Shown: positions 1 to 6,094 of the stretch, one piece after another
Layout of the letters: every line of letters begins with the position of its first letter
How positions within the stretch are numbered: position 1 is the first letter of the stretch
NCBI GenBank assembly: GCA_005804005.1
Contig: SYPI01000010.1
Span: forward strand, 1-8,645
DNA length: 8,645 nt
Direction of reading: 5' to 3'
From: Planctomycetia bacterium
GTDB taxonomy: Bacteria > Planctomycetota > Phycisphaerae > Phycisphaerales > SM1A02
Position numbers and translations under genes: made by a program
Notes under the pieces: model-generated
Told to the model about the DNA's origin: nothing
Databases searched by the model: none
Seen by the model: only the letters and a program-made list of their open reading frames with translations

Positions 1-804
1 GCTCGAGGGCGAGTGGGGCGCAACCAGGATCTCGGGGTGTGGGAGTTCGTGCTTCTGGACCGGATTCGTGGTGTCGACGGCCGCCGCCTGATCCTGCTGC
101 CGTCGGAAGTCTGCACTGACCTTCTGCGAATGCGCGAGATGCTCTGGCACGACTCGCTCTTCGAAGTGACTGGCGAGATCACCGTGGGCCCGGAGTACAA
201 CTTCCTGATCCCATCCTTCGCCGCGCCGGTGCAGGTGATCGCCCTTGAGCCAAGTGCAGTGGCGCCACCGCCAGCGGCGGCACCCAACCAGAATGCCCCG
301 ACCGCCACGGTAGCCCTGGCTCCCGAGGTCGGTTCTCGCAATCCCGAGACGATCGCCGTCGAACTCGAGGCGGCCCTCTTGGCGCAGGCGGGCGCGCTTC
401 CGACCAGCACCGACCTCTCCGGGCCTACTCCACCACCTGTAGATCCGTTTCAGCCGCAGTCGCTGCCGGTGATTGACGCCGGCGCGGCCACGGCGGCAGC
501 CACCGCGCCTGACGCGACCATGCACGCCGGCACAGCCCGGCTTTTCGACCGCCGCGCCACCGTCTCACGCGATGAGCGCACCGGCACCTGGTGCGTGGTG
601 CTCCACGCCGCCCCCCCCGGAGTTTCCGCGAATCTGGAGTTGCTGCCGTGTCGCGAGACGCGGGCGCTCGGAGAGTTCTTCGTCAGTTCCGCCACCAGCG
701 CGGACATTCTGGTCAGCGGGGACATCACTCAGGCCAATGGCCGCAGCTATCTGCTCCCACGCCGAATCCGCCCGCTGCGGGCGCAGGCTGGAATCACGCC
801 GTAG
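1..804 (+). CDS. Unrecognised protein with a duplicated module, 5' end outside the window
   Basis: I do not recognise a named family. The frame is open to the first base, so the GTG at 13 is probably an internal valine and the true start, perhaps with a signal peptide, lies upstream. Numbering from that GTG, two similar modules flank a linker: residues about 10-75 and 193-257. Each runs from a Trp plus hydrophobic strand through a hydrophobic-LLP motif (LILLP at 26-30, LELLP at 208-212) to a V-x-G-(E/D)-I-T strand (VTGEIT at 52-57, VSGDIT at 234-239) and a final YxxLIP or YLLP. The linker (about 76-175) is rich in Pro and Ala and probably disordered, with one short helix-like stretch near 112-125. 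The duplication suggests two small beta-rich domains on a flexible tether. I recall similar 'GRNYLLP' endings in planctomycete proteins of unknown function. Function is unknown; the coding call is firm. Confidence 0.8.
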   Translation, partial: ARGRVGRNQDLGVWEFVLLDRIRGVDGRRLILLPSEVCTDLLRMREMLWHDSLFEVTGEITVGPEYNFLIPSFAAPVQVIALEPSAVAPPPAAAPNQNAPTATVALAPEVGSRNPETIAVELEAALLAQAGALPTSTDLSGPTPPPVDPFQPQSLPVIDAGAATAAATAPDATMHAGTARLFDRRATVSRDERTGTWCVVLHAAPPGVSANLELLPCRETRALGEFFVSSATSADILVSGDITQANGRSYLLPRRIRPLRAQAGITP

Positions 805-829
805 GGTTTCCCCCGGGGCAACCAGCGCC

Positions 830-835
830 TACTCT
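830..835 (+). promoter_or_regulatory. Candidate -10 element of a leaderless promoter for the cyclophilin gene
   Basis: TACTCT lies 8 bases before the ATG at 844. The bases between are pyrimidine-rich (TCCTCCCC) and hold no Shine-Dalgarno sequence, so the transcript may begin at or very near the start codon. A TTTCCC at 807-812, 17 bases upstream, is only a poor -35 match. Three other genes in the window show the same arrangement, which raises confidence. Confidence 0.5.
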
Positions 836-843
836 TCCTCCCC

Positions 844-1326
844 ATGAACTACCCGACCGCCACCGTTGAGACCGACCACGGCACCTTCGAAGTTGAACTC
901 TGGACCGATGTAGCCCCGGGCCACGCCGCCAACTTCACCAAACTGGTGAGCAAGGGGTTTTACGACGGGCTCTCGTTCCATCGCATCCTGCCCGGCTTCG
1001 TCATTCAGGGTGGCTGCCCCAAGGGCGATGGCACCGGCGGCCCCGGCTGGAATGTGAAGGCCGAGTTCAACGAGCGCAAGCATGAGGAGGGGGTTCTCTC
1101 GATGGCCCGCTCCGGTGATCCGGATTCTGCGGGCAGCCAGTTCTTCGTCTGCCTCGGCCGCGATCACTGCAAGCACCTCGACAAGCAGTACACCGCATTC
1201 GGCAAGGTGACCAAGGGCATCGAGGCGGTGCGCGCCATTGCCGCCACTCCGCTGGCCAGCGCCCGCGAAGGTCGGCCGAGCAAGGCGCCGCGCATGACCA
1301 AGGTGCGACTGAACGCCGCCAAGTGA
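844..1326 (+). CDS. Cytoplasmic cyclophilin-type peptidyl-prolyl cis-trans isomerase
   Basis: This 160-residue protein is a single cyclophilin domain that catalyses cis-trans isomerisation of Xaa-Pro bonds during protein folding. It has no signal peptide, so it should act in the cytoplasm. The catalytic core is intact: FHR at 45-47 with the catalytic Arg47, PGFVIQGG at 50-57 with Phe52 and Gln55, and GSQFF at 97-101. The position equivalent to Trp121 of human cyclophilin A is His111 (in HLDKQYTAFG, 111-120), and the His126 equivalent is Tyr116. Bacterial cyclophilins often differ here, and weak cyclosporin binding would be expected. Length is normal for bacterial PpiA/PpiB-type enzymes. The ATG at 844 is preceded by a -10-like hexamer and no Shine-Dalgarno sequence. 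It ends 19 bp from a convergent gene for a second cyclophilin. The family call is very secure; orthology to ppiA or ppiB is not resolved. Confidence 0.96.
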   Translation: MNYPTATVETDHGTFEVELWTDVAPGHAANFTKLVSKGFYDGLSFHRILPGFVIQGGCPKGDGTGGPGWNVKAEFNERKHEEGVLSMARSGDPDSAGSQFFVCLGRDHCKHLDKQYTAFGKVTKGIEAVRAIAATPLASAREGRPSKAPRMTKVRLNAAK

Positions 1327-1345
1327 CTCCCGGCTCCGAGGCCCG

Positions 1346-2431
1346 TCAACGTTCCTGCGCTGGCGGTTCCTCACCGCGGATGCGGCGCGAGCGGCGATCA
1401 ACATCAACCTGATGCGGCGTCGCGGGAATGAGTTCCACACGGATCAGACGCGGCGGAATGACCGGCCGCCCGGTGGCGGCATCCTGAATCTGCACATCGG
1501 CCAGCGCCCGGAGTTCTGCGGCGCCCTCAATCGCATAGCCGAAGGCGCAATACTGGCCGTCCAGCCGAGCGGTTCCTTCCCGCGACAGGCAGAGGAAGAA
1601 TTGACTTCCAGCGGAATCCGGCTCGTCGGCCCGGGCCATCGAGATCACCCCAAAGGCATGCGGCAGTCGACTTGGTTCGAGTGCTATGTCATAGCCCGGG
1701 CCGCCGTTGCCAGTACCGGTCGGATCACCGCCTTGCACCACGAACGGATGCCCGTCGCGACCGGCGGGGACGACGCGGTGAAAGATCGTGCTGTCATAGA
1801 AGCCCGACTCGGCGAGGGTCATGAAGTTGCGCACGGTGGCTGGTGCCTGAGTCGGGCACATGGCCACGCGCAACGCGCCGCGATCAGTGACCAGCAATGC
1901 GTCGCGCTCTGGTTCCAGGCGGAATCCGCTGGTGACGATCTCGTCCCCCTCGATCCAGACCTGCTGCAGTGCCAGATCGGCTTCGCTGGCGCCCTCGAGC
2001 AGTTCGCTGCCCCAGCCGATGACCCGCGTGTACTTGTTAGTGCTGTCCGGGCGGAGTGACATGGTGGTGCGAACGGTCGGCCGACCCCGCAGCGGCTGCA
2101 CCACCAGCGCCGCGCCAGTCGGTTGCCCATCGACTACTGCCTGCAGATAGGCGCTGCTCTTCAACTCGCGCACCGGCGTCATGAGTTGGGCGATGTCAAT
2201 CCGGCCAGCCGCTCCAGCGCCGACGCGCGAGAGAACCGCTCCGGATTCATCGAGGAGCAGCAGTTCAACACTGCCGGGCGAAACGACGTCGACCGCCAGC
2301 GGATCAGTGGCATGAACCAGAGTGCGTACTGGGATCAGCCGCGTGGGCTGTGGGTCCTGTGCCGCGGCTGACAGGCCGGTAGCGCACATGAACCCGAGGA
2401 TGAGGGGTAGGAAGTTGGCTGAGGTGCTCAT
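1346..2431 (-). CDS. Exported cyclophilin-type peptidyl-prolyl isomerase with an extra N-terminal domain
   Basis: This 361-residue protein begins with a hydrophobic segment (residues 1-24, ending LSAAA before QD) that looks like a signal peptide cleaved near 24. It probably folds proteins outside the cytoplasmic membrane. Residues about 30-180 form an unrecognised, probably beta-rich domain. A cyclophilin domain fills about 182-336. Its active-site residues are present: FHR at 217-219 (catalytic Arg219), VVQGGD at 231-236 and GSQFF at 276-280. The FHRVVP segment is separated from FVVQ by a longer loop (AGRDGHP) than the usual single Gly. The tail (340-361) is charged and Arg-rich. The frame extends upstream to 2596, but that stretch is antisense to the conserved start of gatB, so the ATG at 2431, where the signal peptide begins, is preferred. 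This start has neither a clear -10 at leaderless distance nor a Shine-Dalgarno sequence. The n-region lacks Lys or Arg, unusual for a signal peptide. Confidence 0.92.
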   Translation of the reverse strand: MSTSANFLPLILGFMCATGLSAAAQDPQPTRLIPVRTLVHATDPLAVDVVSPGSVELLLLDESGAVLSRVGAGAAGRIDIAQLMTPVRELKSSAYLQAVVDGQPTGAALVVQPLRGRPTVRTTMSLRPDSTNKYTRVIGWGSELLEGASEADLALQQVWIEGDEIVTSGFRLEPERDALLVTDRGALRVAMCPTQAPATVRNFMTLAESGFYDSTIFHRVVPAGRDGHPFVVQGGDPTGTGNGGPGYDIALEPSRLPHAFGVISMARADEPDSAGSQFFLCLSREGTARLDGQYCAFGYAIEGAAELRALADVQIQDAATGRPVIPPRLIRVELIPATPHQVDVDRRSRRIRGEEPPAQER

Positions 2432-2464
2432 CTGAAGGGCCCGTTCAACCCGGGCGGAGGTCCG

Positions 2465-2470
2465 TATGAT
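2465..2470 (+). promoter_or_regulatory. Candidate -10 element of a leaderless promoter for the gatB operon
   Basis: TATGAT, one mismatch from the TATAAT consensus, lies 6 bases before the gatB ATG at 2477. That spacing would start the message at or next to the ATG. TTCAAC at 2444-2449 is a weak -35 candidate with a short 15-base spacer. A GGAGG at 2456-2460 is 16 bases from the ATG, too far for a Shine-Dalgarno sequence, and lies upstream of the -10. The element sits in the 45-bp gap before the divergent cyclophilin gene. Confidence 0.6.
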
Positions 2471-2476
2471 GACGAA

Positions 2477-3997
2477 ATGCCCAGCGCAAGCAAGGCGCCG
2501 AGCCTGCGGCACGCCCGGCTGATTGTCGGCCTCGAGGTGCATGTTGAGCTGGCGACCCGTTCCAAGATGTTTTCTCGGGCCCCGAATGTGGCCCACCCCG
2601 AGTTCGCGGGTGCCGCACCGAACACCTTAGTGGACCCGGTGGTGGCGGCCCTGCCCGGGACGCTACCGGTCATGAACGGCCGGGCGGTGGAGATGTCAGC
2701 CATGGTCGGTCTGGCGCTGGGCTGTTCGATCGCACCGTTTTCGAAGTGGGATCGCAAGAACTACTTTTACCCGGACCTCCCCAAGGGCTACCAGATCAGT
2801 CAGTACGACCTACCGCTGTGTCGTGATGGCGCCTACGAGTATGAGCTGCCCGATGGAACGCGCCGCCGCGTGGGCATCATTCGGGCTCATCTGGAAGAGG
2901 ACACTGGCAAGTTGGGTCACGAACTGCCGGGCGGGCTGGCCTATGAAGGATCGCTGGTGGACTTGAACCGCGCCGGCACGCCGCTGCTCGAAGTGGTCAC
3001 GGCGCCGGACTTCACCAGTGCTGAAGAGGTGGTGGCCTTTGCCCAGGAACTGCGGGCCATCTGCCGCAGTCTGGGGGTCTGCGAAGGAGTACTGCAGCGC
3101 GGTCACATGCGCTTCGAACCCAACATCAACATGGTGATCACGCTGGATGATGGCTCCGAGGTGCGCACGCCGATCGTGGAGGTCAAGAATCTGAACTCGT
3201 TCAAGGCGGTGCGCGGGGCCATCGAGCATGAGACTCGGCGGCAGGTTGAGGAGTGGCAGAGCACCGGTCGGGTGATGGGTCGGGGCATGAAGGCCACTCG
3301 CGGCTGGGATGATGTACGGCAGGTCACCGTGCTGCAGCGCGAGAAGGAAGATGCCCACGACTACCGCTATTTCCCCGACCCAGATCTAGTTCCGGTGGCT
3401 GTGGATGCCGACTGGGTCGAACGCCTGCGCGGCCAGATGAGCGAGCTCCCGGCGGCGCGGCGCGCCCGCTACATCAAGCTGGGAGTGACCCAGAAGGATG
3501 TGCAGCAGTTGCTCGAGGAGCCGCGAACCTGCGCTTACTTCGATGCCTGCCTCAAGGGACTGCAGTCGGCCAGTGGCCCGGCCTGCGCCAAGCTGCTGCT
3601 CAATGCCGGAGCCAAGCGGGCCAATGAGGCGGGCGTGGCGCTGCACGACATTGGCGCTACGGCGGAACAGTTCGCCGGGTTGGTTCAACTGCGGGAGTCC
3701 GGCGTCGTCGGCGCGCAATCGGTGGACGCTCTGCTGGCGGCCTTGTGCGCCGGAGATGAGTCCGCCGAGGCGGCGGCCAAGCGACTCGGGCTGATTCAGA
3801 TTCGCGACGACACCCAACTCGACGCTTGGATTGATGCGGCGATCGCCGCCAATGCCCAGGCGGCGGCGGATGTGCGCGCCGGGAAGACGGCCGCCATGGG
3901 TCGCATCGTCGGCGCGGTCATGAAGGCCTCGGGTGGCACGGCCGACGCTGCCGCAGCGCGCGAGCGGATCCTCAGCAGACTGGGAGGGGCCTCATGA
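2477..3997 (+). CDS. gatB: Asp-tRNA(Asn)/Glu-tRNA(Gln) amidotransferase subunit B
   Basis: GatB is the tRNA-binding and kinase subunit of the GatCAB amidotransferase. The complex converts Glu-tRNA(Gln), and often Asp-tRNA(Asn), to the correctly amidated tRNA, using ammonia released by GatA. The 506 residues match the usual length. Signature motifs run in order: GLEVHVEL (18-25), ALPGTLPVMN (58-67), RKNYFYPDLPKGYQISQ (93-109), HLEEDTGKL (138-146), DLNRAGTPLLEVVT (162-175), VEVKNLNSF (234-242), TRGWDD (274-279) and AHDYRYFPDPDLVPV (293-307). The helical YqeY-like tail that contacts tRNA covers about 330-506. It ends with the typical DVRAGK...GRIVGAVMKAS region (465-485). The ATG at 2477 precedes the first conserved motif by a normal distance and has a -10 hexamer 6 bases upstream. 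The stop overlaps the hpt start (ATGA), so the two are probably co-transcribed and translationally coupled. gatA and gatC are not in this window. Confidence 0.97.
   Translation: MPSASKAPSLRHARLIVGLEVHVELATRSKMFSRAPNVAHPEFAGAAPNTLVDPVVAALPGTLPVMNGRAVEMSAMVGLALGCSIAPFSKWDRKNYFYPDLPKGYQISQYDLPLCRDGAYEYELPDGTRRRVGIIRAHLEEDTGKLGHELPGGLAYEGSLVDLNRAGTPLLEVVTAPDFTSAEEVVAFAQELRAICRSLGVCEGVLQRGHMRFEPNINMVITLDDGSEVRTPIVEVKNLNSFKAVRGAIEHETRRQVEEWQSTGRVMGRGMKATRGWDDVRQVTVLQREKEDAHDYRYFPDPDLVPVAVDADWVERLRGQMSELPAARRARYIKLGVTQKDVQQLLEEPRTCAYFDACLKGLQSASGPACAKLLLNAGAKRANEAGVALHDIGATAEQFAGLVQLRESGVVGAQSVDALLAALCAGDESAEAAAKRLGLIQIRDDTQLDAWIDAAIAANAQAAADVRAGKTAAMGRIVGAVMKASGGTADAAAARERILSRLGGAS
3983..3987 (+). 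promoter_or_regulatory. Shine-Dalgarno sequence of hpt
   Basis: GGAGG lies inside the last codons of gatB, 6 bases before the hpt ATG at 3994, and supports that start. It contrasts with the first genes of transcription units in this window, which lack such a sequence. Confidence 0.7.
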
Positions 3998-4563
3998 CCC
4001 CGTCCCGCGGCCACGGGCCGCTATCGCGCGACATCGATCGCATCCTGATCGGTGAGCGCCAGATTGCCGAACGGGTGAGGGTGCTTGGGGAGCAGATCGC
4101 CGCCGACCTTACCGGCAGCGACGGATCGCTGGTCATCGTGGCGGTGCTCACCGGTGGACTGGTCTTTGTGGCCGATCTGGTGCGGGCCTTGCCAATGCGG
4201 CTGCGCATCGGCATTGCCGCAGTCAGCAGCTATCCCGGCCGAGCCACCAAGAGTCGCGGCCCGGAATTGGTAGGGGCGCTGCCGCGCGATCTGGCTGGCC
4301 GCCACGTGCTGCTGGTCGACGACATCCTCGACACCGGGCGCACTCTGGCCATGCTCCGAGCGGAAGTGTCCAAGCAGGGGCCTGCTTCCGTCGGCACCTG
4401 CGTGCTGGTGCGCAAGCAGAAACCGGAAGCGCTGGCCATGCCGTGTGAGTATGTCGGCTTCGACATCCCCGATGAGTTCGTGGTCGGCTACGGGCTGGAT
4501 TACGACGACGAGTATCGCAATCTGCCGTTCATCGGCACGCTGCGAGCCGAGGTGCGGAGGTGA
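3994..4563 (+). CDS. hpt: Hypoxanthine phosphoribosyltransferase (purine salvage)
   Basis: The enzyme transfers the phosphoribosyl group of PRPP to hypoxanthine, and usually guanine, giving IMP or GMP in cytoplasmic purine salvage. The 189 residues match the bacterial HPRT family. The PRPP-binding motif is intact at 105-118 (VLLVDDILDTGRTL), with the paired Asp109-Asp110. The flexible active-site loop is SSYPGRATKS (78-87). VLVRKQKPE (137-145) supplies the purine-binding Lys. FDIPDEFVVGYGLDYDDEYRNL (156-177) is the characteristic C-terminal segment with its Mg and purine-stacking residues. The start overlaps the gatB stop by 4 bp and has a GGAGG Shine-Dalgarno sequence. The stop overlaps the next start (GTGA). 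In many bacteria hpt sits beside tilS and ftsH; here it is between gatB and a PH-like membrane protein. Specificity among hypoxanthine, guanine and xanthine cannot be read from the sequence. Confidence 0.95.
   Translation: MTPSRGHGPLSRDIDRILIGERQIAERVRVLGEQIAADLTGSDGSLVIVAVLTGGLVFVADLVRALPMRLRIGIAAVSSYPGRATKSRGPELVGALPRDLAGRHVLLVDDILDTGRTLAMLRAEVSKQGPASVGTCVLVRKQKPEALAMPCEYVGFDIPDEFVVGYGLDYDDEYRNLPFIGTLRAEVRR
4549..4552 (+). promoter_or_regulatory. Shine-Dalgarno-like sequence for the PH-like membrane protein
   Basis: GAGG lies 7 bases before the GTG at 4560 and favours that start over the ATG at 4617. A second GGAGG at 4556-4560 overlaps the start itself and is too close to serve. Confidence 0.5.
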
Positions 4564-5093
4564 GCGGCCCGGCGCTGGCCGAGGCGCCCAGCCACGACGC
4601 GGAGCGCGTGGCCGCCATGGTCGACGATGGCGAGATTGTGGTGCTGGTGGTCAGGCCGAGTCTGTGGTTTGTGGCGCTGACGACACTTCCGTGGGTACCC
4701 GGCGCGGCGGTGGTAACGGGTGGGCTAGCGATAGTCTCCAGCGATCCGCTGATCCCGTGGAATGTGGCCTCATCTGTACTGGCCGGTCTGGCCATCCTGC
4801 TGGCCCGCGGGTCGATACAACTTCTGGACTGGTCGCGTCGGGTCTACATCCTCACTGATCGCCGACTGATCTCGCGGGCGCGAGTTCCGATGCAGGTATC
4901 GCAAATGCCGCTGCGAGAAGTGGCCCGACTCGAGGTGTCCGCGCCGCGAGTGGATCGCTTCTTGGGCGTGGGCATGGTCTGCTGCTGGGAACACAGTTCC
5001 ACCGGCAAGCCAGCGATGTACTGGCGCTGCGTGCGCGACGCCGAAGAAGTCCGCCGGGTGATTCTGGCCACCTTGAATCGGCACCATCGCTAG
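4560..5093 (+). CDS. Membrane protein with a bacterial PH-like (bPH/YdbS-type) domain
   Basis: This 177-residue protein has two probable membrane segments (about 34-60 and 66-88) forming a hairpin, then a soluble domain at about 90-173. The soluble part opens with RRVYILTDRRLI (93-104). That Tyr-x-Leu-Thr-(Asp/Asn)-x-Arg-(Leu/Ile)-Ile pattern is the hallmark first strand of bacterial PH domains of the YdbS/DUF304 kind. It continues with beta-strand-like segments (MPLREVARLEV, FLGVGMVCC) and a terminal helix (AEEVRRVILATL). No catalytic residues are visible. Proteins of this class are poorly understood and thought to be membrane-anchored binding or scaffold proteins. The GTG start overlaps the hpt stop by 4 bp, so it is the third cistron of the gatB operon; the neighbours give no clear link to its job. 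A later ATG at 4617 would remove 19 mostly polar residues without losing either membrane segment. Confidence 0.83.
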   Translation: MSGPALAEAPSHDAERVAAMVDDGEIVVLVVRPSLWFVALTTLPWVPGAAVVTGGLAIVSSDPLIPWNVASSVLAGLAILLARGSIQLLDWSRRVYILTDRRLISRARVPMQVSQMPLREVARLEVSAPRVDRFLGVGMVCCWEHSSTGKPAMYWRCVRDAEEVRRVILATLNRHHR

Positions 5094-5120
5094 CGCCGCG
5101 GCTGCAGTTAGCGCCGCTAG
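5090..5120. terminator. Possible weak bidirectional terminator between convergent genes
   Basis: The 23-bp gap and both stop codons hold a GC-rich imperfect inverted repeat. GCGGC (5098-5102) pairs with GCCGC (5113-5117) around a 10-base loop. CTAGCG (5090-5095) and CGCTAG (5115-5120) form an alternative outer pair. There is no T-tract on either strand, so intrinsic termination is doubtful. The same bases contain a direct repeat, TAGCGCCGC at 5091-5099 and 5109-5117. Confidence 0.2.
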
Positions 5121-6052
5121 TCGCGCGCCCACGGAGCATTGGCCCGCGGGTCGTCTTGGCACATCCCGCGCAGTGCGTCGGCCTGCGTATGGCTGGTGGC
5201 GCTTGGCGGCACAATCTGAATCGTGGCGTAGTAGTCACCGGCCGTTCCCTTGGCGTTGGTGATGCCCTTGCCTTTCAGGCGCAGTCGGCGCGCACTGGAT
5301 GTTCCCGCTGGCACCTTCAGCGCCGCGGTTCCCTGCAGCAGCGGAACATCGATGGTCGCCCCTAGCGTGGCCTCAGCGATTGAGATGGGAACTTCCACCA
5401 GAAGATCGAGCCCATCGCGCGAGAACCATGGGTGCGCCGCCACGCGAATGTCCAGTAAAAGATCGCCGTGGGGTCCGCCCCGAACCCCAGGATGACCCTT
5501 GCCACGGATGCGCAACTGGCCGTCGGAGTCGATACCCGGCGGGATGCGCACATCGAAGGTGTTCCCGGCGGCGGTGACGGTGCGCGTGCCGCCGAGCGCC
5601 GCCAGATCGAAGGGGACCTCGCAAAGCAGCCGCAAGTCTTCGCCAGCGCGGGCCCGGCCTGGGCCACGACCCGACTCGGAGGCGGCCCGCTCCCACGGCG
5701 AGCGCTTGCTGCGCCCGCCGCCGAACAGGTCGCCGAAGACCTCATCAAAGGTTGAAGGGTCGATGTCCTGCCACTGGCCGCCGCCCCCGCCGCCGGCGAA
5801 CGGATTGCCGCCCCCCGGGCCGCCGCTGGCACCCGACACCCCGGCGTGGCCGAAGTGGTTGTACTTGGCGCGCTTCTCCTTGTCGGAGAGGATTTCGTAC
5901 GCCTCCTGAATCTCCTTGAACCGTTCGGCGGCGCCGCTGGTCTTGTCAATGTCGGGGTGATGCTTGCGAACCAGCCGCCGGTGCGCCGCCTTGATGGCCA
6001 CATCATCCGCGTCCCGGGGAACGCCAAGCACCTCGTAGCAGTCGCGTGGCAT
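5117..6052 (-). CDS. DnaJ/CbpA-type Hsp40 co-chaperone (no zinc finger)
   Basis: J-domain proteins deliver clients to DnaK and stimulate its ATPase in the cytoplasm. The J domain covers residues about 4-68, with HPD at 32-34 and the usual YEVLGV, FKEIQEAYEILSD and KRAKYNHFG landmarks. A Gly-rich linker with Phe (about 70-113) includes a run of Gly and an FGDLFGGG motif (106-113). The CxxCxGxG zinc finger of true DnaJ is absent. Two beta-sandwich client-binding domains follow: about 138-210 (VRIPPGIDSDGQLRIRGKG at 168-186) and about 212-285 (ALKVPAGTSSARRLRLKGKG at 244-263). This makes it a type II protein like CbpA; 311 residues is a normal length. The C-terminal dimerisation helix is short, with a tail ending NAPWARD. 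The start has a TAGAAT hexamer 9 bases upstream and no Shine-Dalgarno sequence. It diverges from the Fe-S gene across 42 bp and converges on the PH-like gene across 23 bp. No dnaK or grpE is near. Confidence 0.94.
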   Translation of the reverse strand: MPRDCYEVLGVPRDADDVAIKAAHRRLVRKHHPDIDKTSGAAERFKEIQEAYEILSDKEKRAKYNHFGHAGVSGASGGPGGGNPFAGGGGGGQWQDIDPSTFDEVFGDLFGGGRSKRSPWERAASESGRGPGRARAGEDLRLLCEVPFDLAALGGTRTVTAAGNTFDVRIPPGIDSDGQLRIRGKGHPGVRGGPHGDLLLDIRVAAHPWFSRDGLDLLVEVPISIAEATLGATIDVPLLQGTAALKVPAGTSSARRLRLKGKGITNAKGTAGDYYATIQIVPPSATSHTQADALRGMCQDDPRANAPWARD

Positions 6053-6061
6053 GCGTGGGCG

Positions 6062-6067
6062 ATTCTA
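6062..6067 (-). promoter_or_regulatory. Candidate -10 element of the dnaJ-like gene
   Basis: Read on the minus strand this is TAGAAT, ending 9 bases before the ATG at 6052, which implies a transcript with almost no 5' leader. A -35 with a 16-18 base spacer would lie near 6084-6090, on top of the opposing gene's -10. I see no good -35 match there. Confidence 0.5.
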
Positions 6068-6082
6068 ATCGCGCAGTCGGCT

Positions 6083-6088
6083 TAGACT
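6083..6088 (+). promoter_or_regulatory. Candidate -10 element of the Fe-S/TPR gene
   Basis: TAGACT ends 6 bases before the ATG at 6095, the spacing expected for a leaderless message. No Shine-Dalgarno sequence precedes the ATG. A -35 at normal spacing would fall near 6060-6067, overlapping the dnaJ-like gene's -10; GATTCT there is a poor match to TTGACA. Confidence 0.5.
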
Positions 6089-6094
6089 TGGTGC

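Noticed and set aside
1327..1345. Terminator between the convergent cyclophilin genes
   Set aside because: The 19 bases contain only a 3-bp GGC/GCC pairing and no T-tract on either strand.
829..1440. 203-residue open frame on the minus strand over the cytoplasmic cyclophilin
   Set aside because: It is antisense to a strongly conserved enzyme and its translation resembles no family; long antisense frames are expected at this GC content.
1412..2059. 215-residue open frame on the plus strand within the exported cyclophilin
   Set aside because: It is antisense to the cyclophilin domain with its intact FHR and GSQFF motifs, and its low-complexity translation has no recognisable domain.
2432..2596. 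Upstream extension of the exported cyclophilin frame
   Set aside because: It would overlap the conserved gatB N-terminus and bury the signal peptide inside the protein; the ATG at 2431 fits better.
5770..5835. C-rich, repeat-like stretch on the plus strand
   Set aside because: It is the codons of the Gly-rich linker of the J-domain protein read from the other strand, a normal feature of that family.
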